64,000 nucleotides of DNA from the NCBI GenBank assembly GCA_964017235.1, contig OZ024940.1, positions 30,746,573-30,810,572 on the forward strand. The letters run 5' to 3'. This DNA comes from Sabellastarte sp. h YS-2021 (lineage: Eukaryota; Annelida; Polychaeta; Sabellida; Sabellidae). The notes beneath the pieces were generated by a model. That model was not told the origin of the DNA. It worked only from the letters and a program-made list of their open reading frames with translations, and did no database searches. A program made the translations under genes and the position numbers. Below, in pieces: positions 10,350-20,431 of this stretch; within the stretch, counting starts at the first letter, position 1, and each line of letters starts with the position of its first letter.

Positions 10350-10760
10350 CCTATGGTTGGGTCGATATGCCCGGTATCGAGAGCATTTTACTGAAAAACC
10401 TGAATCTAAAATATTAGAAACATACCCAAAATTTCAAGAAATTTTAAGCTTTTATCCCCCTATTTTTGTCCATTTGTAGACTTTTATACCGATAAATTGA
10501 GTAACACTTTATAACGTAAATATGACTAGACAACACATATAATGGAAGGAAAACTTAAAATATCGGAAAGACACCAGAAATATGACGATATTACACGCTT
10601 TTATCCCATATTTTGTGCATTTAGGGCCCTTTATTGTAATGTCATTAACAGGAAATGTCCATGTTTTTTTTTTCAGGTGTACTAAAGCACAGAGTCCCGA
10701 AATCGGTACGGTTTTGCATTGGCGACCTCCCGATGTACATATTTTTCATACCCACCTGTC
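10350..10760. repeat. Probable decayed MITE
   Basis: It starts GGTTGGGTCGATATGCCCGG and ends TTTTTCATACCCACC, which inverted gives GGTGGGTATGAAA; the two ends partly match. The right part, containing GGTTTTGCATTGGCGACC, is found inverted at 38945-39030. No clean duplication. Confidence 0.45.
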
Positions 10761-10881
10761 CCTTATACTTACAATTGGTATGGCGAAAATATATTTAAAC
10801 TCAAACAATTTTTTTTGGATCTGTTAGTCTAAATCATTTATCTAGTTTTATCAAATCAAAATATCTATATATTCATTCCAG

Positions 10882-11154
10882 TCCTCCCTGCTACAGAAAC
10901 TGGCCGACCAAGTGAAGTATCTCACCCAGGAAAACACATCACTGAACATCTCCAACCACCGGCTAACCGACTCCAGTTCCAAGATGGCCGCCATGGGGCG
11001 CCAAAACCAGCGCCTGGCCTTTGAGATGAAACTGTGCGAGTGTAAGAGTGAGAGGCTGGAGGCAGAAAACAGGGCGCTGCACCTGCGGAAAGACACTCTA
11101 CTGGGAGAGCTGGAGACACAGGAACGAACCAGTGAGGGACTGAGCAAAGAAAAG
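10882..11154 (+). CDS. Host gene exon 7, coiled coil
   Basis: A 273-bp phase 0-0 exon (91 codons) follows ATTCATTCCAG and ends GAAAAG|GTGAGA. The protein is strongly helical with leucines at heptad spacing: SSLLQKLADQVKYLTQEN, then RLAFEMKLCECKSERLEAEN and LHLRKDTLLGELETQE. This continues the helix of exon 6. The family resembles centrosomal or cytoskeletal coiled-coil proteins in general composition, but I cannot name it. Confidence 0.8.
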
Positions 11155-11164
11155 GTGAGAAAAT

Positions 11165-11560
11165 CACGTTCTATTCAAAGTGGCACCGGATTCAAGTTGA
11201 CCCATGGCTCAAATTGACAACCGGTTCAAGTTGACCCATGGTTCAAACTGATACCTGGTCCAAGGTGGTCCAAGGTTCAGATTACTGTCACGTTCAAGTT
11301 GACTGATGGTTCAGATTGCTGTCTGGTTCAAGTGGACCGATGGTTCAGATTGCTGTCTGGTTCAAAGTTGACCGATGGTTCAGATTGCTGTCTGGTTCAG
11401 GTTGATCTATGGTTGAAACTGATGCCTGGTTCAAGGTTGTTACTGATTCAGATTGACCCATGGTTCAGATAAAATGAATGTTTGAGATCGACACATGGCT
11501 CAAATTGATGCCTGGTTCAAGTTGGTACATGGTTCTATGAATGGTTCAATATTCAAATTG
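11165..11560 (+). repeat. Degenerate minisatellite of GGTTCAA units
   Basis: Roughly 35-45 base units built on TGGTTCAAGTTGACCCATGG and GGTTCAGATTGCTGTC repeat about ten times just after the exon 7 donor. Non-coding. Confidence 0.75.
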
Positions 11561-11940
11561 CCACCTGTCCACTCTGTTCGGTGGCATATGAGTCTCTACT
11601 GGTATCCCACCATTTTACCATCCAATTCCCTTTCCAGTTAACTGGATATCAAAGAAAGAATCTGTTCTAGCATTGTCCCAACTAAAGAGAGCCAGAAACC
11701 ACAAGCGGAGGCAGTGGAAATAAACCATGCTGATTTACAATTGCAACTGGAAAGCTAGGTCTCTGAAACAAGAAGGTGAGGTTGTCGGTTTTTGGGGAGT
11801 GTTGATTTGCAATGTAATAATGTGACCTTAATTTGACCTTGTGCAAGTCACCATGACTTTTTAACATCTTGTCGGGGCTGTATCTTCGAAAGCTTAAGGT
11901 GCAGGAAGTTGATACTTCGCAGGGCCATTGTTTGGGGGTG
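11561..11940 (+). other. Intron, repeat of the region 12200-12340
   Basis: The segment 11820-11935, ending AAGGTGCAGGAAGTTGATAC, is related to 12200-12310, which ends AAGGTGTAGGAAGTTGATAC. Nothing else was recognised. Confidence 0.45.
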
Positions 11941-11955
11941 TAAGTGTGCAGTGTC

Positions 11956-12182
11956 TTTTATTTATTTGGGGTTTCATGTCACTTGCAACACTGTACAGGT
12001 CATATAACAACGGGTAGTTGGAAGGGCAGAGGAAACCAGTACATACAGTTTGTCAGGGATGTATATTGTAAACTGCCGACCAATGGCAACCTATGGCTTT
12101 CCCACTTGAAGTCGTGCCAGGAACCGAACCCTGGCCTCAGAGGTGGGAGGCGAGAGTGTTAGCACTCTACCACCGTGGCCCC
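11956..12182 (-). repeat. Full-length tRNA-headed SINE with 15-bp target duplication
   Basis: Minus-strand copy of the 5704-5939 family, running from the A-rich tail (TTTATTTATTT on plus) to GGGGCCACGGTGG at the right. A perfect 15-bp duplication TAAGTGTGCAGTGTC flanks it (11941-11955 and 12183-12197), so this copy is young or well preserved. Confidence 0.92.
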
Positions 12183-12465
12183 TAAGTGTGCAGTGTCATG
12201 GTCTGACTTTGATATTTGACCTTACCGTAGTGACCTTGAGCTTTAAAATCTTGTCCAAGCTATATTCCAGAAACTGTAAGGTGTAGGAAGTTGATACTTA
12301 GTGTACATACGTTGGTTGAAGGCTGTAGGTATGCTACATCATTGTGTGACATTCCTTTGATCTTGGCTCTGCCAAAATGTTGTCTACTATCACATTTGAA
12401 ACATATTTCTCACATCACAAAGCTGTATGGATTGCTATAACTGATTATATATCTACTTTTACCAT

Positions 12466-12977
12466 ATACCCAGATAGTATGGTTTTGGTCGCATGGTCGG
12501 CAGATTTTGCCAATGTTGGGCCAACGTTGGCTATGGGTTGCATCATCAGTAGATTTTTGCCAACATTGGCCCAACAGTGATTTGCCAACCACTACTCAGG
12601 TTAGATGTCTCTATATTTTGCCGACGTTGGGCCAACGGCGGATTTTTATTCAAGATGGCAGTGAGCAATAATAGGGGATTTTGGGAAACTTAGAAAGAAA
12701 ATTTTTATTATGGTATGTCTAAAAATCATATTTCAGTGAGCCCACAAATTTTAACTAACAATTTTACACATAAAAATAATATTCTCATCATAAATTCACA
12801 CTAAAAAAGTTGTTGGTGAACATTATCTGATTGGCTGATGCTATACATAGAATATAATTTTTACCGGTGGCTTACGTTGGGCCAATGGTCAAAAAGCTGT
12901 TGGGCCAACGTCGGACCGACGGATGTGCCGACATTGGGCCAATGTTGGCCCAACGTCGGAATGTAATCTGGGTAGTG
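12466..12977. mobile_element. Probable inverted-repeat DNA element rich in GTTGGGCCAACG
   Basis: Outer sequences TACCCAGATAGTA (left) and, inverted, CTACCCAGATTACATTCC (right) match. Inside each end are several GTTGGGCCAAC-type palindromic motifs: left at 12513-12585, with further copies at 12626-12640, right at 12880-12960. The length is about 510 bases and there is no coding frame. Target duplication unclear. Confidence 0.6.
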
Positions 12978-13189
12978 GTTTCTTCCTTGAGAGAGCTATA
13001 CAATTAAAAAATAGATAAATTCACAAATTTTGCAGCCTCTTATGGTTAACTGTTTAATGCTGCCATTTAGCTGTTGAAATGTCTTGTTTTGATATTTTTT
13101 GCCTGGGCATAAATTTTCTCTCTTTTACAATAAGGGATATTTCTCCAACACCTTCACATAATTTACAATGTCTGTTCTGAAAGTGTCCA

Positions 13190-13299
13190 GGGGCCGTATT
13201 CATGAAAGGTCTTAGCCAGGTTTTTGGCTTAACTTTTGTATAAAAATACAGCCAACTTAAGCCTAAGACTTGGCTAAGACCTTTCGTGAATACGGCCCC
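13190..13299. mobile_element. Short palindromic MITE
   Basis: Near-perfect inverted repeats of about 40 bases, GGGGCCGTATTCATGAAAGG at the left and its inverted counterpart ending ACGGCCCC, flank a short AT-rich loop; total about 110 bases. RNA from it would fold into a long hairpin. Confidence 0.85.
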
Positions 13300-13633
13300 A
13301 GATCTTTGTACTGCTTCACTTTTTCTCTAACTTATGGTGTCGAACACTATTTCTCCAGGCTGTTGGGTGCAGGCATCTCTGATGTTATTTAATTTTTTAT
13401 TTTGTTTTATGTGTTTAGATTGTGTGTTTACATACCTTTCACTGTTCTCAAAGACTGCTTATCTTTGTATTTTGTCTCCTGTTCTATATGTATCACTGCT
13501 GTTTGCTATTTCCCCAGGCTGTGGGGTAGAGGCATCTCTTATACTACTTTTTTAAGTGCGAACTCAAGCGAGGCTTGCACTTCTAGAGATCACTTTTTTT
13601 TTGTCTCCAGACTTTCATAAAGTGTGGCGTGGC
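13300..13633 (+). other. Intron, no feature recognised
   Basis: Contains two related T-rich stretches around CCAGGCTGTTGGGTGCAGGC and CCAGGCTGTGGGGTAGAGGC, so a faint internal duplication. No splice-supported exon. Confidence 0.4.
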
Positions 13634-14023
13634 TAGGGGTGTTGCGGTAGTACCGGTATCATCGGTATGGTAAATTAATTATTGCAAACCGTCATAATTT
13701 CAGCTACCGGTTTTCCGCTTATACTTCAATGTAAAGAAACTTTACTAAACTTACATACAAAATAAGTGTCATAATCCACTTTTATTTGCTTTTTACTGTA
13801 ATACCATAGCCATAATGAGCGATAATTTGCAGAAACCATATATTCCGTTGCTTAGCCAATCAGAATCGAAAACACATCAGTGTCATGTTAGAATTCTTGT
13901 TTTACAGTATGGAAAGTATTTGGTTCTCACATTTTGTTAAATAAGAGACGGTTGACCGGTAACCGACCGGGAAGTGAAAGACGGGGAAACCGGAAGGAAA
14001 AAATTGCTACCGCAACACCCCTA
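13634..14023. mobile_element. hAT-like MITE, copy of the 9909-10300 family
   Basis: It has the same TAGGGGTGTTGCGGTA ends and almost the same 390-bp length and internal order as 9909-10300. The flanking 8-mers no longer match, which suggests an older insertion or later rearrangement. Confidence 0.88.
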
Positions 14024-14095
14024 GTTGTAACAAGGACACATTGACTGGTTTTTTTTTACAGAAGTTAAGCAGCAATGGGCCAGCTACGTTAGTAC

Positions 14096-14455
14096 TAGTG
14101 TTGGGACGATTAGATGAATGCTCGATTATTCGTCGGTGACAGTGTTCAAAGATGGTCGGTCATTACCGTTTTCTAGTAATCAAATTTTCAGCTTAAATCT
14201 TACTGTGCCTCAGTATCCACGTACTTTTTAAAAAATATTTTAGGCATTATTGCTTAATAAATGGACAGATTTGTCATGAAATTCGACATCGTTTAAATCT
14301 ACCTCCAAATTTACAGAAAGTGGGTACTTTTGGTAGATTCTAAATGTTGGAACACTGTTATTCTTACCAGATTGACCTATACTTTATCCTGGAAAGTGTT
14401 TCTTAATTAATGACCAACAATCGAGTAAAATAATCAATTGGGGGTCGATGCTCGT
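14096..14455. mobile_element. hAT-like MITE fragment of the 836-1254 family
   Basis: Left end TAGTGTTGGGACGATTAGAT is intact and the body follows 836-1254 in order, but the right end is lost near 14455, just upstream of host exon 8. Confidence 0.65.
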
Positions 14456-14511
14456 GCTGGTAGACCCATGACCCCTTTCGGCCTTGTTAAATTTTAATTT
14501 ATTGGTTGCAG

Positions 14512-14632
14512 GAGAGTTTGCAGAAGGATTTGATGTCCTTACGTCAACAGTACATGGAGCTAGAGCGCCACCTAGATGATGTGATGTACTCCCTGTCATT
14601 GCAAGGGTACACCAGCATGATTGACACAGTGG
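14512..14632 (+). CDS. Host gene exon 8, coiled coil
   Basis: A 121-bp exon follows TTATTGGTTGCAG, enters in phase 0 and leaves in phase 1 at GTGG|GTAAGT. It encodes ESLQKDLMSLRQQYMELERH, then LDDVMYSLSLQGYTSMIDTV, extending the helix of exon 7. Its 3' half with the donor and intron start is repeated several times downstream (14573-15370). Confidence 0.78.
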
Positions 14633-15370
14633 GTAAGTGTGAAAAGAGTGTGAAACTAGTGTGAAAAAGGTGTGAAACAAATGCCAATACAACCTGACTG
14701 ATGTGATGTTCTCGCTGTCACTGCAAGGTTACACCAGCATGATTGACACAGTGGGTAGGTGTGAAAAAGAGTGTGAAACTAATGTGAAACTAGTGTGAAA
14801 AAGTGTGAAATAAGTGCCAATATAACCTGTCTGACTTGATACGCACTCAGTCACGGCATGGGTACACCAGTATGTTTGATACAGAAGGTAAATGTGTGAA
14901 AAGAGGGTGAAACTTGTGTGAAATAGTGTGAAAAAGGTGTGAACCAAGACTTAGTTCCAATACAGCCTGGCTGACTTGATGCACACTCAGTTACCGCAAG
15001 AGTATACCAGTATGTTAGATACGGAAGGTAAGTGTGAAAAGAGTGTGAAACTTGTGTGAAACTAGTGCCAATACAACTTGGCTGACTGGATATACACTCA
15101 GTCATTGCAAGGGTGCATCAGTACGTTTAATACAAAAGGTAAGCGTGAAAAGAATGTGAAATTGTATGAAAAAGTGCCAGTACAGCCCTTGCTGACTTTG
15201 ATATACACTCAGTCATTGCAAGGGTGTACTAGTTTGTTTGATACAGAAGGTAAGTGTGAAAAGAATGTGAAACTAGTGTGACATAGTGTGAAAAGGGGTG
15301 AACGGCTGCAAATACAAACTGGCTGACTTGAGATACACTCGGTCAGGACAGTTAGCTCTAAGTGTGATTG
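14573..15370 (+). repeat. Tandem array made of exon 8 3' end, donor and intron start
   Basis: About seven units of 105-130 bases each contain a version of CTGACTTGATRCACTCAGT, then GCAAGGGTACACCAG, then GATACAGAAGGTAAGTGTGA. The first unit is the genuine exon 8 end; the second (14693-14816) still resembles exon and donor closely; later units decay in the exon part but keep GGTAAGTGTGAAAA. Without an acceptor the extra copies should not be spliced as exons, but they present several competing donors. Confidence 0.85.
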
Positions 15371-15645
15371 GCACAGCACCTAAAAATGTTCTAGTATATT
15401 CCCCAACCACTAACCTAGCAGTTCTAATCAAGAACACACAAGAAAATAGAAAAGAAACAAAAAATAAAAGTGTACAGTTACTGCAGATTTTAGGGCTAAT
15501 TTCAAATACATGCGTTTGCAGTCAAAGTTTATAGTTATATGTTAAATCGTGATATTTCTATATGTCTTTGCACATTGATATTGGCAACCCCCTCCCAAAT
15601 CGATCAATATCGTCAGTATGTATAAACGATTTACCTCCTACTGAC

Positions 15646-16411
15646 TAGGGGTGAGTCGGTAGTGGCGTCATACCGGTATCGAGACATATTTACTAGTTCT
15701 GTAAGTCGTGAAGAAATACTAGAGTCGACGCATCGGAACTAATAGACGACGGTGAACCGACGAAAGTTGTACTGGTGTTGATAAAGGACTTCAGAAGAAA
15801 TATACTTTATTAATTAGCCGGTTTTTAATAAAAAAACGAATTTCTGTAGTTTGATCTTTGACCCTAGGCAATAAAGTACTGAATCTCGTGAGAATTTATA
15901 TTTGCGGTTAAAAAAATGAGGGAACCAGCCATTGTTGTTTCCACTTGAAAGCAGGTGACAACTTAAAAATGTTATTGCTTTCTTTAAAAATGCAAATTAT
16001 CATAAGATTTTATAAGGTAGGTAATATTTTGGTGAAAAATCGATCTTTATAATATATGAACCGACGCGTCGTAATTTCAACACTCACGACCGACTATGAC
16101 CAAGTCGAGCCGCATCGTTACTGCACTAATATTTACTGAAATACCGTAACCACTTTTAACAACCGGAATCTCAAAGGTCAGGTTGTATAATTGATGGGAA
16201 ACGTAAATGCCAGACTTGAATCTGAAGAAATTATAGCGATTTATGTGAGAAAACTGCCATGCTTTGGATTACAGAAAAGTCAATTCCTGTTTGTGTAGGT
16301 CTATTCGATTGGGGAAATGCTGAAACTCAAACTTTTTCTGTATCCCAGAATCGGGACGGTTTTGCACTGTCGGAATCCCGGACTAGAAAATCTGGTACAG
16401 TCGCACCCCTA
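15646..16411. mobile_element. hAT-like MITE interrupted by another MITE
   Basis: Termini TAGGGGTGAGTCGG and, inverted, TAGGGGTGCGACTG make this an inverted relative of 1599-1968. The flanks CTACTGAC and CTACTGGT match at 6 of 8 positions. The element is split by the insertion at 15694-16128. Confidence 0.8.
15694..16128. mobile_element. Nested hAT-like MITE with perfect 8-bp duplication
   Basis: 435 bases with partial inverted ends TAGTTCTGTAAG and TAGTGCAGTAAC are flanked by a perfect ATATTTAC duplication (15686-15693 and 16129-16136). Removing it restores continuity with the 1599-1968 relative. Confidence 0.85.
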
Positions 16412-16431
16412 CTACTGGTCAACTATATGTG

Positions 16432-16831
16432 TAAGGCTGTGACGGGTGGTTAAAATCCATCCCGGTACCCGAGCTACGGAAATTCGTCTCGCAGTTCGGT
16501 ATTCGCGTGTCTTAGTATGTACGTTTTTTCCTCTCCATAAACAAAACGGTGGTTTCCGGAAATGATGTCTTAGCATTAAAATAGTGGTGAAAGGTAATCA
16601 AAACTTATTATATTGTTATAAAATGAGGAGTATTATGTAAAATTTCCCAATATACAAAGAATTCTGCCATTTTGCAGTGTTGTGATTCTTTGTCGTCCTA
16701 AAAAACGTGATAAAGTGGGCGACAATATAATATATTATAGTAGTTAACGACGATCGGGTGGACCAGAAAGCACTCGAGATCTTCCCAAATTGACTCCACT
16801 CGCGAATACCGACCACCTGGTCGCAGCCTTA
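16432..16831. mobile_element. hAT-like MITE, TAAGGCTGYGAC family
   Basis: The ends TAAGGCTGTGACGGGTGG and, inverted, TAAGGCTGCGACCAGGTGG span 400 bases. The flanks TATATGTG and ATATGATG are only loosely alike. Confidence 0.75.
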
Positions 16832-16928
16832 ATATGATGTGAAATAATCATTTAAGAAAAATGGGGTTAGTCCCAGCACAAACTATCAGCCAGGCATTTT
16901 ATTATTTTATTTTTTTTTATTATTACAG

Positions 16929-17009
16929 GTACGGCCATAGATCTGACCAAGGTATCTGGGAACCTGGTGGATTTGGAGGGGTGGAACATTACGGCCAGCA
17001 AGAAAACGG
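16929..17009 (+). CDS. Host gene exon 9
   Basis: An 81-bp phase 1-1 exon follows TATTACAG and ends ACGG|GTACAA. It encodes TAIDLTKVSGNLVDLEGWN, then ITASKKT, a short non-heptad hinge between two coiled-coil stretches. Because it is symmetric it could be skipped. Confidence 0.7.
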
Positions 17010-17255
17010 GTACAAATTTTTGTAAAACTTTTCTTGTTACTCTTGTCAGCAAGAATTAAAAAAAACCCTGTATTTCTGAAAAGTGTGTTTACGAAAATCT
17101 TCTTGTTAATTTTTTTTTTACAACAAAATATTTAAAAACTTTTTAAAAGATTTTTTTTTTCTTTAGTGCAAGAATTTTTGAAAAAACTCTTTTTTTTATA
17201 TATATTCATTTTGTACAACAAAATGTTTTTAAAAACTCTTCTTGTTAATTCACAG

Positions 17256-17299
17256 AGAATAATCTGCAGAGGGTGCAGGTTCATGAGTTGGAAAAGTAA
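17256..17299 (+). pseudogene. Dead partial copy of host exon 10
   Basis: After an intact CACAG acceptor the sequence AGAATAATCTGCAGAGGGTG matches the start of exon 10 (AGAAATGTCTGCAGAGGCTG) and stays open for 13 codons before TAA at 17297-17299. The preceding intron sequence (CTTGTTAATT) is also similar to that before exon 10. It is a decayed tandem exon duplicate; inclusion would truncate the protein. Confidence 0.72.
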
Positions 17300-17562
17300 C
17301 GGCTACCAGAAATGTTTTTAAAACATTTATTTATTATTTTTACTTATTTTGTTGTTGCAATTTTACATAAAAATACCTTAAAAATTGTTCTTTTTCATTA
17401 TGACAGACCACTTTTTAAAAAAAAAAATAATTTCACATAAAAATGTCTTTTATAAAGCCTTTCTGAATTTTGACGGGCAAGTGTTTTTTTAAGATCTTCT
17501 CATGTTAAGTTTTTGACATTAAAATGTCTTTTTAAAAGACCCTTCTTGTTAACCTCTGACAG

Positions 17563-17711
17563 AGAAATGTCTGCAGAGGCTGAAAGCGCAGGAAACCCAA
17601 AAAAGGCAACTCCAGGAAACCGTGGAGAAGTTGGTCGAGGAAAATGGCGGCCTGATACGAGACTTACAGGACAGAGATGCCACCATTAATGAACTCGGTC
17701 AAAGAATTGAG
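17563..17711 (+). CDS. Host gene exon 10, coiled coil
   Basis: A 149-bp exon between AACCTCTGACAG and GAG|GTAAAC enters in phase 1 and ends in phase 0. It encodes EKCLQRLKAQETQKRQLQET, then VEKLVEENGGLIRDLQDRDA and TINELGQRIE, a strong heptad pattern. Confidence 0.8.
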
Positions 17712-19236
17712 GTAAACAGACCCGTTTGTTTCCGCGTCCGTCTGCGCGGCTCGCGGGTGAAGCTAGTGGACCTGACGCATGATAATAATTATGCACATCG
17801 ATATCAAACCATATTTTTGCCTTGCGTATCGATCGATATTGAAATATCGGGGTATTAGATGCTTTCCTGGGAGAGACCTTCCAAACTCTTTCGCGAGGTT
17901 TAGTATTTCCCGAAAAGTAAACAAATATGGCATTTCCGCTTTAGCGGTAAGTGAAAGATGACAAAAATAGTAGGAAAACCAATATATTCTTCAAATGTTG
18001 TCCTTTATTTGGATGAAAAACATGATATTTGTACCTGTTAACTGGTATGTTTCGATATTGATATTATACTCTACATTATTGATATCGGCAAATGTAGCGT
18101 GAATCGATAAATATTTCAATATCGATAAACAATACCAGCACTAGACTGGACTGTAGGGATGAGGTCGGTAGGCCCGGTATCGAGAGCATTTAAATGAAAT
18201 ACCGTGATGAGATTTTAAAACCGCTACTTCGCTTGTCGGCACATATAATGGAAGGAAGGAAGAGTTAAAATATTTGAAATACACCCAAATATCTGAAGAA
18301 ATTGTAAGCTTTCATCCCATATTTTTGTGCATTTTTTGAGGCTTTTACTGTATACTTAGTAGGGCTGGGACGGGTGCTGAAAAATGGCATAGAGTACTCA
18401 CCCTCTCACACCCGGCCCGAATTCGAGTAACAACGAGATTTAGTACCTACCATTAGAAGTCTTGTGTAAACAATAGTCAGTTCCAGAAACGAGACTTTTG
18501 AAGAAAAAGGTCTTCTATTTGACCAGATATTATAAAATATGGAGTAAATTGTATGTTTTCAAGCGAAAATACCAACTGTAATTGATATTATGTGACGGAA
18601 ATGCTGAAATCTAGCATATTTTACATAAGCGTTTTATTACGTGGGCGATAATACAATACCTTGCGAGTAACCGAGTATTTAAAATGGACTCGAGTATTAG
18701 CAAAGATCGTCTCGTCTATCGAGGCTCAAGTACTTGTTCGAATCTTAAGTACCCAGCAATAATTTTATTTTAATGACTTTAAGGTGAACACACCTTAAGG
18801 AATTGATTCTGAAAATCATTGGATGGGACAATTTCACGATGGGTTCATTGGTGTAGCTAGTTTCTTGGAAGCCACCCAGTTTAAGGTGACCTTAAAGTTC
18901 TAACAATTAAGGTTGCCACTTGAAAGATCAACATTCAGAAATCAGGTATTGGATTTATTTCATAATTGGTAAGTTGGTGTCCCTAGTTTCTTGGAAGCCA
19001 CCCAGTTTAAGGTGACCTTAAATTCCTAAGATAAATGAAATATTACTAATATTTAGAAATCACATGATATACCGGTATGTTACAAGTTGGCGCACATAGC
19101 ATTTTAGAAAATAAAAAAAAATGAAAGTTTAAGGTTACCTTAAACTTCCAGTAACAATTTATTGTGACTTTAAGGTCACATTAGTGAGCCAGTAGCTTCA
19201 GAATTTCACGGTAGATTTAATTAATTTTTTTTCCAG
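17712..19236 (+). other. Long intron with decayed repeats
   Basis: Holds an ATCGATAT-rich palindromic MITE-like stretch (about 17780-18145), a fragment related to 5396-5688 (18155-18355), a possible MITE starting TAGGGCTGGGACGGGTG (18360-18765), and two similar blocks around CTTGGAAGCCACCCAGTTTA (18868 and 18989) rich in TTAAGGTGACCTTAA. No exon seen. Confidence 0.45.
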
Positions 19237-19389
19237 GGTTTGACCGATATGACGTCTACTCTGAGGTCAGAGATGAGCTGGTTGGAGAGCAAACTGAAGG
19301 TTGCCGAACAGCAAACCCAGGACAGTACCGAGGAACTACTTCGGGAAAAGAAAAATACATCCGTCCTACTGAGAAAACATCAAGAAAAG
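19237..19389 (+). CDS. Host gene exon 11 (last visible), coiled coil
   Basis: A 153-bp phase 0-0 exon (51 codons) follows TTTTTTTTCCAG and ends GAAAAG|GTAAAA. It encodes GLTDMTSTLRSEMSWLESKL, then KVAEQQTQDSTEELLREKKN and TSVLLRKHQEK. Joined, the eleven exons give 1,754 bases that keep one frame, supporting a single gene. No further exon was found before the retrotransposon block, so any 3' exons lie beyond it or outside the window. Confidence 0.8.
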
Positions 19390-19710
19390 GTAAAACATCT
19401 AGTGGTAAAAATTGGGCCTTCTTTTCCGGGACGATAAATTGCCACAAACTGGGTAAATTGTTTATCGATTATCGGCGATATCTATTTTGGGACAGGTTTG
19501 CCGATATCGATGCGTAAACATGTATGTCAATATCGCCATTATAAGCAAAAACCATAAATTTGCACTGCAAATATTTGAAATCAAGTGTAAATCTGAGGAA
19601 ATTGTACACGTTTATCTTGCATTTTTCATAGTTTTAACTGCATTTTTGATTAAAAACTGCCGTGTTTTGTTTCGCTAAATGTCACCGAACAAAAACATTT
19701 TCAGTATCCA

Positions 19711-20069
19711 ATAGAGCTGAAAGAGAAGACAAAAATCGTGGTCGAATATCCGCATCCCGGAATTCGGAAATTTTCGAATATTCGTTTGGTGTGTTTTAGC
19801 ACTGTCCATTTATTTTGCTGAAATACCCAAATGCGGTTGTTGGTACAACCGCATGAAAGTTGTCATAAAAACTTAAGTAAACGAGGTATACTTTCCTTAA
19901 TTTTAATGATTTCTTATGTTATTGGACAAAAATCATACTTAATTGTGCTATTGCACGTTTTGATGCCCAATTATTATACATACACCGAATATTTGTTTGC
20001 TCATGATGAAAGTCGAATACGGAAAATGCAGAGCGCAGAACGAATAATGCGAATATCCCTTTGAGCTCT
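19711..20069. mobile_element. hAT-like MITE, AGAGCT family
   Basis: 359 bases with ends ATAGAGCTGAAAGAG and, inverted, AGAGCTCAAAGGG are flanked by a perfect 8-bp duplication AGTATCCA (19703-19710 and 20070-20077). Confidence 0.82.
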
Positions 20070-20157
20070 AGTATCCAAGAATTTGGATTGTTTACTGAAC
20101 AATAGAAACCACCCCCCCACCAGCCAATATTGAAATATTTTTACATTCAATATCGAT

Positions 20158-20400
20158 ATCCATTGGACAATTGCTAGACCCGGTCAGCGTGACTGGGTCC
20201 CCCAAACCACAGAAAAAGCTTTCTTCCAGCAGGACTGGTCACGGAGTGTGCATTCGCTATGTGGCGCATCATTCTTGCTTCCTGTCTAGACAGTCTGACG
20301 TCCTTGCGTCTTTTTCATTTGGCGTGTGGAGTGTGCAGACGTGTTTTGTATTAGCTCTACTAGAGTGAAGATTTTGGAAGATATTTACATACTTTGAATT
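20158..20400 (+). repeat. Left ITR of element A/E
   Basis: Inverted counterpart of 39290-39540. It contains the palindrome TGTCTAGACA (20283-20292) followed by TGACGTCC, matching the TGTCTAGACA and TGACGTCA pair in G1 and G2. Confidence 0.75.
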
Positions 20401-20431
20401 TAAAGTTAATTTATTTGTGTTCTGGAGTATC

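Noticed and set aside
14573-15370. CRISPR-like array
   Set aside because: Units are contiguous degenerate tandem repeats of an exon end in a eukaryotic intron, without unique spacers or cas genes.
18360-18765. Full hAT-like MITE starting TAGGGCTGGGACGGG
   Set aside because: No matching inverted right end or duplication could be found; mentioned only as a possible fragment.
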